A stretch of 13,392 nt of DNA from Clostridia bacterium (GCA_017631725.1 JAGBSS010000253.1:1-13392); one strand, 5' to 3'; numbered from the stretch's first letter, positions 8,142-12,475 are shown. A program made the numbers and translations. Notes: a model not told the origin generated them from the sequence alone.

Positions 8142-8554
8142 TGTTTATAGCAAAGAATAATGATTTAATAATTTTAGCAAGAGAAACAAGAGAAGAACTT
8201 GAAAATGACCTTGCATTAATGGTTTACACGGATATTGAAGAAACCGAAACAAACTATGAATTATACAACGGTCAATATCTTACGGAAGAAGAAATCGCAC
8301 AGAAAGAACGTGAACGCATAGGCGAATTACAAGTAACCAAAAGAGTGTTTGCTCTTGCTCTGCAACAATTGGGCATAAGTTATACACAACTTAAAGAACT
8401 TATCGCTACGTCTGAACAGGCACAACTTGAATGGGATTTGTGCGTTGAACTGCAAAGGAAAAACCCGTTATTAGACATTATGGCGGCACAATTAGGTGTA
8501 AGTTCTGAAACACTTGATATGATATTTAAGAGGGCAAACGGTGAGAATGAATAG
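8141..8554 (+). CDS. Small helical protein behind the giant fibre (possible fibre-associated protein)
   Basis: A protein of 137 residues not recognised as a named family. Its ATG shares the last A of the fibre stop (TAATG), so the two are probably co-translated. The N-terminal 50 residues are mixed alpha/beta and acidic (RETREELENDLALMVYTDIEE). Residues 55-137 are almost entirely helical: EEIAQKERERIGELQVTKR, then ALQQLGISYTQLKELI and a final 'AAQLGVSSETLDMIFKRA'. The C-terminal segment looks like helix-turn-helix packing but lacks a clear DNA-binding signature. Small proteins directly behind a fibre gene are often fibre chaperones, and that is the best guess here. The end overlaps the next gene by 14 nt. 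Confidence 0.6.
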   Translation: MFIAKNNDLIILARETREELENDLALMVYTDIEETETNYELYNGQYLTEEEIAQKERERIGELQVTKRVFALALQQLGISYTQLKELIATSEQAQLEWDLCVELQRKNPLLDIMAAQLGVSSETLDMIFKRANGENE

Positions 8555-8942
8555 TTTCGATAAAGAACCCAAAATAGCGGTAAACCCGAAAGCAAAGAAA
8601 AAACCGTTCATACTCATGAACGATATTGAGTATATTTCCAATAAGTATAACGGGCAGAATTATCGCATATTTATCAATAAAGGTTATAGTTGGGATGGGG
8701 CAACCATCCCCCGTTTTTTGTGGCGTGTCGTAGGTTCTCAATATAACCCTGAATTTCTTCCGGCAAGTATGATTCATGATTGGCTTTGTGAAAACAAAGG
8801 CTTTATCGAAAAAAAAGGTGCTTATGTAAGCACATGTATTTTTAAGGATATTTTGGAGTTATACGGCGTTTCAAGTTTTAAGGCAAGCGTTATGTTTGCG
8901 GCTGTTTATGCTTTCCAAAAGACACGCAAAGGCTGGAAATAA
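8541..8942 (+). CDS. DUF1353 family phage protein
   Basis: A protein of 133 residues (131 if the ATG at 8547 is used). GYSWDGATIPRFLWRVVG (around 48-65) followed by FLPASMIHDWLCE (around 72-84) is the DUF1353 signature: 'G..fDGAtiP..lw...G' then 'aa..HD.ly'. The remainder is helical (ILELYGVSSFKASVMFAAVY) and basic at the end. The GTG at 8541 has AGAGGG six bases upstream; the ATG at 8547 has it at 12, so the GTG start is slightly favoured. DUF1353 genes often lie between tail and lysis genes in phages, as here. The biochemical function is not known. It overlaps the preceding gene and ends one base before the zinc-ribbon gene. Confidence 0.85.
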   Translation: MRMNSFDKEPKIAVNPKAKKKPFILMNDIEYISNKYNGQNYRIFINKGYSWDGATIPRFLWRVVGSQYNPEFLPASMIHDWLCENKGFIEKKGAYVSTCIFKDILELYGVSSFKASVMFAAVYAFQKTRKGWK

Positions 8943-8943
8943 T

Positions 8944-9099
8944 ATGTATTTTTATAAATGTCCGGGATGCCTTGATATATGGTATTCGGAAGAATTACAT
9001 ACAAAATGTAAATGTTTTAAGTGCGGGGAAGAATACGAACCGCCGACAATACAAGTTGACGAATGGGTTATTAGAGCGATGAAAAGGTGCAGAGGATGA
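8944..9099 (+). CDS. 51-residue zinc-ribbon protein
   Basis: The ATG at 8944, right after the DUF1353 stop, is the natural start; an upstream ATG at 8896 in this frame would lie inside DUF1353 coding sequence. The protein opens MYFYKCPGCLDIWYSEE and continues HTKCKCFKCGEEYEPP: paired CPGC and CKC-FKCG clusters, a typical zinc-ribbon fold. The last 20 residues are a short helix. Such mini zinc ribbons are common in phage genomes and may bind nucleic acid or protein, but no specific function can be given. Its stop TGA overlaps the ATG of the next gene. There is no strong SD directly before it, suggesting translation coupled to DUF1353. Confidence 0.7.
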   Translation: MYFYKCPGCLDIWYSEELHTKCKCFKCGEEYEPPTIQVDEWVIRAMKRCRG

Positions 9100-9359
9100 A
9101 TTTATCGACAGAATTAATTTTTTCAATTGCGTTGCAGATTGTTAGCGTATCGTTTTTTGTAGGTGTTTATGTTACTACCGTTAAATTTATCGGCAAACAA
9201 ATTGACGAATTGAAACAACAATCAAAAGATGACAAAGAAGAACTGAAAACAGAAATGCGGCGGTATAATGATGTTTTATCACGTCTTGCCGTTGCAGAAA
9301 ACAGTATTAATTCAGCACACCACAGAATTGATAAAATGGAAGAAATTAATGATTTATAA
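9096..9359 (+). CDS. One-TM coiled-coil membrane protein; holin or spanin candidate
   Basis: A protein of 87 residues. I chose the ATG at 9096 (ATGA overlap with the upstream stop, GAAAAGG 8 nt upstream) over the GTG at 9087. Residues 6-31 (ELIFSIALQIVSVSFFVGVY and following) form one transmembrane helix with few charges. Residues 32-87 are highly charged with a heptad pattern (DELKQQSKDDKEELKTEM, then LAVAENSINSAHHRIDKMEE). This N-terminal TM plus coiled coil is seen in small phage lysis proteins (XhlA-like, i-spanin-like) and in some holins. It lies directly before the endolysin, with 11 nt overlap, which supports a lysis role. There is no lipobox. Whether it is holin, accessory or spanin cannot be decided from sequence. 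Confidence 0.65.
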   Translation: MNLSTELIFSIALQIVSVSFFVGVYVTTVKFIGKQIDELKQQSKDDKEELKTEMRRYNDVLSRLAVAENSINSAHHRIDKMEEINDL

Positions 9360-9786
9360 ATGCAAAAAATTTGTTATTCAAGAACTCGTTAGCCCTTTAG
9401 TTTATAAAAAATTCGGTGATTTTGCGTGGAAGTTCTTTGATGAAGATGTCTTAAAAGATTTAGACACTATCAGAGAATATCACGGAGCCGGTATAACAAT
9501 AAATAATTGGCATTGGGGCGGAAGTCTTAAACAATGCGGCTTACGCTGCAACAAAGATGATATTGTTGCAAGCAAAAAAGATGTATATTGCTCGGCTCAC
9601 TTAATGGGCAAAGCGTTTGACTTACATTCCAATAATATACCAAAACTATACAAAGACGTTGAATTTTTGATTAAAAACAAACGTCTGAAAAAAATCAGAC
9701 GTATTGAAAGCCCACAAACAACAAAGTACGCTTGGTGTCATATAGATGCTATGCAGACATCAGCAGACATAGAATTCTTCATATAA
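9349..9786 (+). CDS. M15-type peptidase, probable endolysin
   Basis: A protein of 145 residues from the ATG at 9349, which has GGAAG 6 nt upstream; a longer reading from 9268 would overlay the holin candidate. The core is CSAHLMGKAFDLH (81-93), giving the SxHxxGxAxD zinc motif with H84 and D91. AWCHIDA (128-134) supplies the third ligand H131 in a WxHxD motif, and E120 (RIESPQ) is a plausible catalytic Glu. GLRC (64-67) may hold the conserved Arg of the family. M15 peptidases cut peptide cross-links in peptidoglycan (VanY/L-Ala-D-Glu type). There is no signal peptide and no wall-binding domain, as for endolysins of Gram-negative-type hosts released through a holin. It is the last gene before the terminator. 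Confidence 0.75.
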   Translation: MIYKCKKFVIQELVSPLVYKKFGDFAWKFFDEDVLKDLDTIREYHGAGITINNWHWGGSLKQCGLRCNKDDIVASKKDVYCSAHLMGKAFDLHSNNIPKLYKDVEFLIKNKRLKKIRRIESPQTTKYAWCHIDAMQTSADIEFFI

Positions 9787-9826
9787 AAACCTCTTTCATA
9801 CTAATTCTATCTGAAAACCAAACTAA

Positions 9827-9857
9827 CCCTTCAGCAGAAATGCTGGGGGGTTTTTTA
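9827..9857 (+). terminator. Intrinsic terminator of the tail-lysis operon
   Basis: CCCTTCAGCA (9827-9836) and TGCTGGGGGG (9841-9850) form a 10-bp stem with two G-U pairs closed by a GAAA tetraloop, followed by six T (9851-9856). It lies 40 bp after the endolysin stop and ends right at the stop of the convergent gene. On the opposite strand the following bases are only moderately T-rich, so it is mainly a rightward terminator. Confidence 0.92.
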
Positions 9858-10421
9858 TTATCCAAAATTGAATTGTTTTTTTAGTTTTTTAGCAAAAATC
9901 AAAACATCTTCATCTTCTAAGTCATTATCTGTTAATTTGCAAAGAAATTCTCGGGCTTCTTGCCAGTTTATAATATTCGGTGGTGTAAATATACCTTTTT
10001 TTGATTTAACGTGCCTTGTCGGCGATTGTACGGGCAGATTTTGTTTTTGTTCTTTTTGGGGTTCTTCTTGTTTAGTTACTTGTGCGGTTTTTTGTTCAAC
10101 TTGTTCACTTTTTAATTGCCGAACCATATAAGTAAAATAAGCCCCTTTACATCTTACGTTTGGAGTACCCTTAACATATTCAACGGCTCTCTGTACGGTC
10201 TTAACCCCATAGATGCGACATACCGCTTTCGGACTTCCGACATTCCACGCTTCAAGTTGATTAAGTAAAACCGCATAATCTTTTTTGGGTATCATCTCAT
10301 ACACATTGTGTAAAGATGTGTTAAGAACATGTTGTGTCATGTTATGACATGATGTGTTTTCTTCTTTTCTTCTCTCAAACTGTGTTTGAAGTTGTGCTAA
10401 AGTGTTGCCGATTTGTTCCAT
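9858..10421 (-). CDS. Replication-initiator-like C-terminal module protein (tentative)
   Basis: A protein of 187 residues. Residues 50-104 (AVLLNQLEAWNV, KAVCRIYGVKTVQRAVEYV, then NVRCKGAYFTYMVRQL) follow the pattern 'L...gv....a..li..yg...v..al.yv...p.vrn.aGYfv..L' seen at the C-terminus of plasmid and phage replication initiators. Here the usual N-terminal winged-helix initiator domain is absent. Residues 105-140 are a Gln/Lys/Glu-rich linker and 145-187 a helical tail with an acidic patch (DNDLEDEDVL). AAGGAGAG lies about 7 nt before the ATG. It is leftward, convergent with the lysis operon, and preceded by a long structured leader. It could instead be a regulator or loader acting with a replication protein elsewhere. 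Function is inferred, not shown. Confidence 0.6.
   Translation of the reverse strand: MEQIGNTLAQLQTQFERRKEENTSCHNMTQHVLNTSLHNVYEMIPKKDYAVLLNQLEAWNVGSPKAVCRIYGVKTVQRAVEYVKGTPNVRCKGAYFTYMVRQLKSEQVEQKTAQVTKQEEPQKEQKQNLPVQSPTRHVKSKKGIFTPPNIINWQEAREFLCKLTDNDLEDEDVLIFAKKLKKQFNFG
10335..10352. promoter_or_regulatory. Operator-like inverted repeat inside the start of the 187-residue gene
   Basis: TGTCAT-GTT-ATGACA (10335-10349) is a perfect 6+6 inverted repeat with a 3-bp centre. Within it and the next three bases, TCATGTTATGACATGA (10337-10352) closely resembles TCATGTTAAGGGCATGA in the promoter spacer at 10584-10600 (same arms and same TCATGTTA opening, one base less in the middle). Could be a shared protein-binding site. 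Confidence 0.4.
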
Positions 10422-10454
10422 TTTCTACTCTCCTTATTTTTTTGCATAAAAAAC

Positions 10455-10483
10455 TTGACCTTATCGGCGAAACCTGATAGAAT
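10455..10483 (+). promoter_or_regulatory. Promoter P1 (antisense to the leader), sigma-70 type with extended -10
   Basis: TTGACC (10455-10460), 17-bp spacer, TAGAAT (10478-10483), preceded by TGA giving an extended -10 (TGnTAGAAT). Both boxes match the consensus at 5 of 6 positions. The expected start is G10490 or A10491. The only thing immediately downstream is the hairpin terminator at 10503. Confidence 0.75.
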
Positions 10484-10489
10484 ATTCTT

Positions 10490-10535
10490 GAAAAATGATT
10501 TGATAGTTTTTGGTTCGCCAAAGGCTATTTTTTTA
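10490..10535 (+). ncRNA. Candidate short antisense RNA (about 45 nt)
   Basis: It would run from the predicted P1 start to the end of the T tract at 10534. It consists of a 13-nt unstructured 5' end and one 11-bp hairpin with a UUCG loop. It lies within, and is complementary to, the leader of the leftward 187-residue gene, and its loop would face the CGAA loop of leader hairpin I. It contains ATG ATT TGA only, so it codes for nothing sensible. An alternative view is that P1 and its terminator form an attenuator for the HTH-TM gene downstream. Confidence 0.5.
10503..10534 (+). terminator. Intrinsic terminator with UUCG tetraloop
   Basis: ATAGTTTTTGG (10503-10513) pairs along its full length with CCAAAGGCTAT (10518-10528), two pairs being G-U, around a UUCG loop, followed by T6 (10529-10534). 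The position only about 20 bp after the -10 box of P1 makes a very short transcription unit. Confidence 0.85.
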
Positions 10536-10577
10536 TATTCAGTTTTTGAGCGTTATTGGCATGCCGTTTTTTTGCTC

Positions 10578-10606
10578 TTGACTTCATGTTAAGGGCATGA
10601 TATCTT
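10578..10606 (+). promoter_or_regulatory. Promoter P2 for the HTH-TM gene
   Basis: TTGACT (10578-10583), 17-bp spacer, TATCTT (10601-10606) with a TGA extended -10. The start is expected near 10613, giving a leader of about 58 nt to the ATG at 10671. Its spacer contains TCATG...CATGA arms (10584-10588 and 10596-10600), and the DNA is shared with the opposing promoter P3. Confidence 0.7.
10584..10600. promoter_or_regulatory. Operator-like inverted repeat in the P2/P3 overlap
   Basis: TCATG-TTAAGGG-CATGA lies in the P2 spacer and across the -10 box of P3. A protein bound here would block both promoters. A near-identical sequence occurs at 10337-10352. The nearby HTH protein and the 187-residue protein are the obvious candidates to bind, but nothing in the sequence proves it. 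Confidence 0.4.
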
Positions 10607-10615
10607 TTCTGTCAA
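10586..10615 (-). promoter_or_regulatory. Promoter P3 for the 187-residue gene, face to face with P2
   Basis: On the - strand TTGACA (10615-10610, perfect consensus), 18-bp spacer, TAACAT (10591-10586, 4 of 6). The -35 boxes of P2 and P3 are arms of an inverted repeat CTTGAC...GTCAAG (10577-10582 and 10611-10616), so each promoter's -10 lies between the two -35 boxes. Only one polymerase can occupy the site at a time. Confidence 0.55.
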
Positions 10616-10670
10616 GTATGGTTATTTTACTAATTTTGCGGTAAGTGAAAGTAAATTAAGGGGTTAATGA

Positions 10671-11288
10671 ATGGAAAAAGAGAAGTTCAAAGTTGCTGAT
10701 TTTTCAGCGTTAATCGGTTGTTCTCAAAAGACGGTTTATTCACTAATAGATAAGGGTGAGTTAAAAACCGTAAATGAAACTTCAAAAGGACGTAAAATTG
10801 TCCTTGTTCTTGCTACTGATGCAGAAATAAAAGAACTTCAAAAAATTTACGGTAAAAATCTTGTAAATGAAGTAAATTGTAAAGAAAATGAAACACAATA
10901 TATTGAAACTGAAAGTAAAAACCTTAACTATTCTATTGAAACACCTACTTTCTTTGAAAAGGTAATTGAACTGCAAAATACTTTCAATGAACAGATAATG
11001 AAATACAATGACGAGTTAATTAAATTCAAAAGCCAAGTTCCACTTTTAGAGGATAGACAGGGGTTGTATCTGCAACAAATAAAAGATTTTGAAGCAGAAA
11101 ATAACACCTTAAAAAAGGATAACAACATATTATTAAAATGGTTAATAACAGTCATTATCCTTGCTATTTTGATTATTGCTGCACTTGGTGTTGCACTTGC
11201 TTTTTACTATAATAAACCCCCGAAAGTCATAGAAACAGAAAAAGTGGTTACCGTTGAAAAGCCGGTGTATGTTAAGGGGAAAAGGTAG
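10671..11288 (+). CDS. HTH - coiled coil - C-terminal membrane anchor protein
   Basis: A protein of 205 residues with three parts. Residues 6-46 (FKVADFSALIGCSQKTVYSL, then a K-GRKIVLVL wing-like strand) are an excisionase/MerR-type helix-turn-helix with the 'IGCSQKTVYSLIDKGEL' recognition pattern. Residues 92-155 are charged and heptad-like, predicted coiled coil. Residues 157-180 (WLITVIILAILIIAALGVAL and following) are one strong transmembrane helix, followed by a 24-residue Lys/Val/Pro tail. The HTH should be cytoplasmic and the tail outside. AAGGGG lies 7 nt before the ATG at 10671 (a second ATG at 10667 is out of frame). A DNA-binding head on a membrane anchor suggests tethering of phage or plasmid DNA, or a membrane-bound regulator. 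I recognise no named family. Promoter P2 serves it. Confidence 0.75.
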   Translation: MEKEKFKVADFSALIGCSQKTVYSLIDKGELKTVNETSKGRKIVLVLATDAEIKELQKIYGKNLVNEVNCKENETQYIETESKNLNYSIETPTFFEKVIELQNTFNEQIMKYNDELIKFKSQVPLLEDRQGLYLQQIKDFEAENNTLKKDNNILLKWLITVIILAILIIAALGVALAFYYNKPPKVIETEKVVTVEKPVYVKGKR

Positions 11289-11315
11289 GCATTAAAAAAA
11301 CCCCTTTTCGTTTAT
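11279..11315. terminator. Possible shared terminator between convergent genes
   Basis: GAAAAGG (11279-11285) can pair with CCTTTTC (11303-11309) over a 17-nt loop, followed by GTTTATTG on the + strand. On the - strand AAAAGGGG is followed by T7 but has only a poor stem. A weak candidate in the only gap (36 bp) between convergent genes. Confidence 0.3.
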
Positions 11316-11324
11316 TGTTGCTCC

Positions 11325-11600
11325 TTAAAATGGTATTCCATAGGCTTCAAGCCTTTTAACTACTTGTAAAATTTCTATGGTTTCACCACTTATAACCACG
11401 TCTTGTAATCTTCGTGCTTCGTTAAAAGCATCTTTATAGGTGTTATGTATAACTCTTGGTTTGTCGGCACTTGGCACAAACACGTAAAATTGTTCTTTTA
11501 AAGATACTTCTTGTAATTTTGTTGCACAATTATTTATTAAAGAAGAAATATGTAACATTGTGCGTATTAACCACCTTAAAAATCTTTCGTAAATATTCAT
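11325..11600 (-). CDS. Small phage protein, function unknown
   Basis: A protein of 91 residues. An N-terminal amphipathic or weakly hydrophobic helix (RFLRWLIRTMLHISSLI, 6-22) is followed by a compact alpha/beta part: EQFYVFVPSADKPRVIHNTY, then KDAFNEARRLQDVVISGETI, then EILQVVKRLEAYG. The second part follows a pattern seen in many tiny phage proteins, 'f.V..p.....thnty..A..EA.rLa......f.vl..v'. Their function is not known. AAAGGA lies about 6 nt before the ATG. It is the last gene of the leftward operon, ending 36 bp from the convergent HTH-TM gene. The N-terminal helix is too charged at its ends to call a confident transmembrane segment. Confidence 0.65.
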   Translation of the reverse strand: MNIYERFLRWLIRTMLHISSLINNCATKLQEVSLKEQFYVFVPSADKPRVIHNTYKDAFNEARRLQDVVISGETIEILQVVKRLEAYGIPF

Positions 11601-11603
11601 CCT

Positions 11604-11639
11604 CTATCCTTTCATAATATCTGCTAAACCCGTTATCAT
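11604..11639 (-). CDS. Possible 11-residue peptide ORF
   Basis: On the - strand AGAGGAG is followed 8 nt later by ATG and 11 codons (MITGLADIMKG) ending in TAG. This fills most of the 58-bp gap between the 72- and 91-residue genes. A longer reading of 20 residues starts at 11666 and overlaps the upstream stop. The ribosome site is as good as those of its neighbours, but length alone cannot establish a gene. It could serve only to couple translation. Confidence 0.3.
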   Translation of the reverse strand: MITGLADIMKG

Positions 11640-11658
11640 TATTCGCACTCCTCTATGT

Positions 11659-11877
11659 CTATCCATAATACTCATTACAATTTTTATAAAAGTTATCTAA
11701 TTTTTCTTTACGTTTATCTAAAGTTTTTTGATTAAATTTACAACCTATTTCATATCTTCCTTGATATAAATACTCTGTAACTTCATTATCGGCTACAAGT
11801 CCACAAACGTCAGGATAAGTTTCATCAGTATCCCAACCATCTAACATAGGTTTATATTTACAACTACAACATCTCAC
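11659..11877 (-). CDS. Small Cys-containing phage protein, function unknown
   Basis: A protein of 72 residues from a GTG start at 11877. I prefer this start to the ATG at 11928 because the GTG overlaps the upstream stop as GTGA, has AAAGGA about 8 nt ahead, and puts the first Cys pair at the N-terminus, while the longer form would overlap the upstream gene by 55 nt. The protein opens RCCSCKYK and later has DVCG (around 26) and GCKFN (around 47), a spacing that could bind one zinc, followed by a basic/acidic helix (KTLDKRKEKLDNFYKNC). I do not recognise a named family. It is part of the tightly packed leftward operon. Confidence 0.6.
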   Translation of the reverse strand: MRCCSCKYKPMLDGWDTDETYPDVCGLVADNEVTEYLYQGRYEIGCKFNQKTLDKRKEKLDNFYKNCNEYYG

Positions 11878-12254
11878 TCCAAAATTCCTTTCACTTGTTG
11901 CTTTTCTTCTTCTGTTAGGGATTGCCAAAGGTTGTTTATTAAGTTTGCAAGAGCATTTTCAAAATTCAAATCACTTCTACCTTTAACTTCTTCTGACTTC
12001 AAATCTTCAAAATTATAATTTATTTTCCAACGCCCATAGTCTATTGCTATTATTGAAATGAAATCATCATCTTCTGTACATAACCACTTAATCAACTCTA
12101 ATTGTTTCTCTGCGGTGAATGGCGGGTAATATAACTGCGTACTTTCGTAATGTTCGCAAGATGTACTACAATATTTACTCCCTTTGCAAGTCCACTCACA
12201 CATTCTTTCTTGTTTTATCCCTGCTTTTTCATAGAGTTTAGTTATTTCACTCAT
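11874..12254 (-). CDS. Hypothetical phage protein with N-terminal Cys cluster
   Basis: A protein of 126 residues. An N-terminal Cys cluster MCEWTCKGSKYCSTSCEHYE (18-37, spacing CX3CX5CX3C) may bind a metal. It is followed by YYPPFTAEKQLELIKWLCTE (about 42-61), a segment that recurs in short early phage proteins of unknown role. The centre (ISIIAIDYGRWKINYNFEDL) looks like a beta hairpin and the C-terminus (about 95-126) is helical (NALANLINNLWQSLTEEEKQ). GGAGGA lies 6 nt before the ATG, which overlaps the upstream stop as ATGA. The ribosome site is part of a 19-nt sequence repeated exactly at the next gene junction upstream. Confidence 0.65.
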   Translation of the reverse strand: MSEITKLYEKAGIKQERMCEWTCKGSKYCSTSCEHYESTQLYYPPFTAEKQLELIKWLCTEDDDFISIIAIDYGRWKINYNFEDLKSEEVKGRSDLNFENALANLINNLWQSLTEEEKQQVKGILE

Positions 12255-12266
12255 TGGTTATCCTCC
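12248..12266 (-). repeat. Gene-junction repeat, copy 2
   Basis: GGAGGATAACCAATGAGTG on the - strand, identical over 19 nt to 12457-12475. It holds the ribosome site, the end of the upstream gene (codons for EDNQ and the stop) and the start of the 126-residue gene (M-S). Confidence 0.9.
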
Positions 12267-12463
12267 ACTCTTAATTTTCTTAAATTATTTATTGCCGTCT
12301 GTATTTGCATATAACCTCTATGTATATTTTGTACTTCATCATTTACTTCATCCGTTTCATAATCAAAAACAAATTTTTCCATATCACACAAAGGGTAGTG
12401 AATACCTTTTAAGCACTTTTCTATTTCATCTATTGTTTCTTTATATGCCTGTTTTACACTCAT
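12251..12463 (-). CDS. Small helical phage protein, function unknown
   Basis: A protein of 70 residues, mostly helical and acidic. KQAYKETIDEIEKCLKGI (4-21) is a first helix, followed by a YPLCDMEKFVFDYETDEVND segment, and GYMQIQTAINNLRKLRVEDN a final helix. No known family is recognised. The start is set by AGGAGG 6 nt upstream and the ATGA overlap with the 43-residue gene. It ends in EDNQ, the same four residues as that gene, because both ends are built from the same junction repeat. Confidence 0.6.
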   Translation of the reverse strand: MSVKQAYKETIDEIEKCLKGIHYPLCDMEKFVFDYETDEVNDEVQNIHRGYMQIQTAINNLRKLRVEDNQ

Positions 12464-12475
12464 TGGTTATCCTCC
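12457..12475 (-). repeat. Gene-junction repeat, copy 1
   Basis: GGAGGATAACCAATGAGTG on the - strand, identical to 12248-12266. It ends the 43-residue gene and starts the 70-residue gene. A weaker relative (GATAACCAA) occurs near 13258, before the 61-residue gene. Confidence 0.9.

Larger units (their letters stand above)
10422..10579 (-). promoter_or_regulatory. Structured leader of the 187-residue gene, candidate antisense-controlled leader
   Basis: If transcription starts near 10579 (see promoter 10586-10615), the leader is about 158 nt. It holds hairpin I (10528 down to 10503; 11-bp stem, loop CGAA). About 30 nt later comes GGTTTCGCC (10474-10466), which can pair with the hairpin I top GGCGAACC (10519-10512) with one bulged base. 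The same GGTTTCGCC segment can alternatively fold locally as TATC-A-GG / CC-GATA (hairpin II). The AAGGAG ribosome site follows at 10435-10430. A 7-codon reading frame opens at the ATG inside GGCATGCC (10563) but has no clear ribosome site. Pairing was done by eye. Confidence 0.45.

Noticed and set aside
8896..8943. Upstream start for the zinc-ribbon gene
   Set aside because: It would lie inside DUF1353 coding sequence and adds a basic tail unlike the Cys-rich core; the ATG at 8944 follows the stop directly.
9268..9348. Upstream start for the endolysin
   Set aside because: It would overlay most of the coiled coil of the membrane protein; the ATG at 9349 has GGAAG at 6 nt.
9868..10131. Rightward 87-codon reading frame opposite the 187-residue gene
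   Set aside because: It is the antisense shadow of a low-complexity Gln/Lys/Glu coding stretch; Cys/Phe/Ser-rich and without a ribosome site.
10558..10576. GGCATGCC followed by T7 as a second terminator
   Set aside because: The palindrome leaves no loop of useful size and a stem of at most 2-3 pairs; more likely incidental or a protein site.
11878..11928. Upstream ATG start for the 72-residue protein
   Set aside because: It creates a 55-nt overlap with the preceding gene; the GTGA junction with AAAGGA is typical of this operon.
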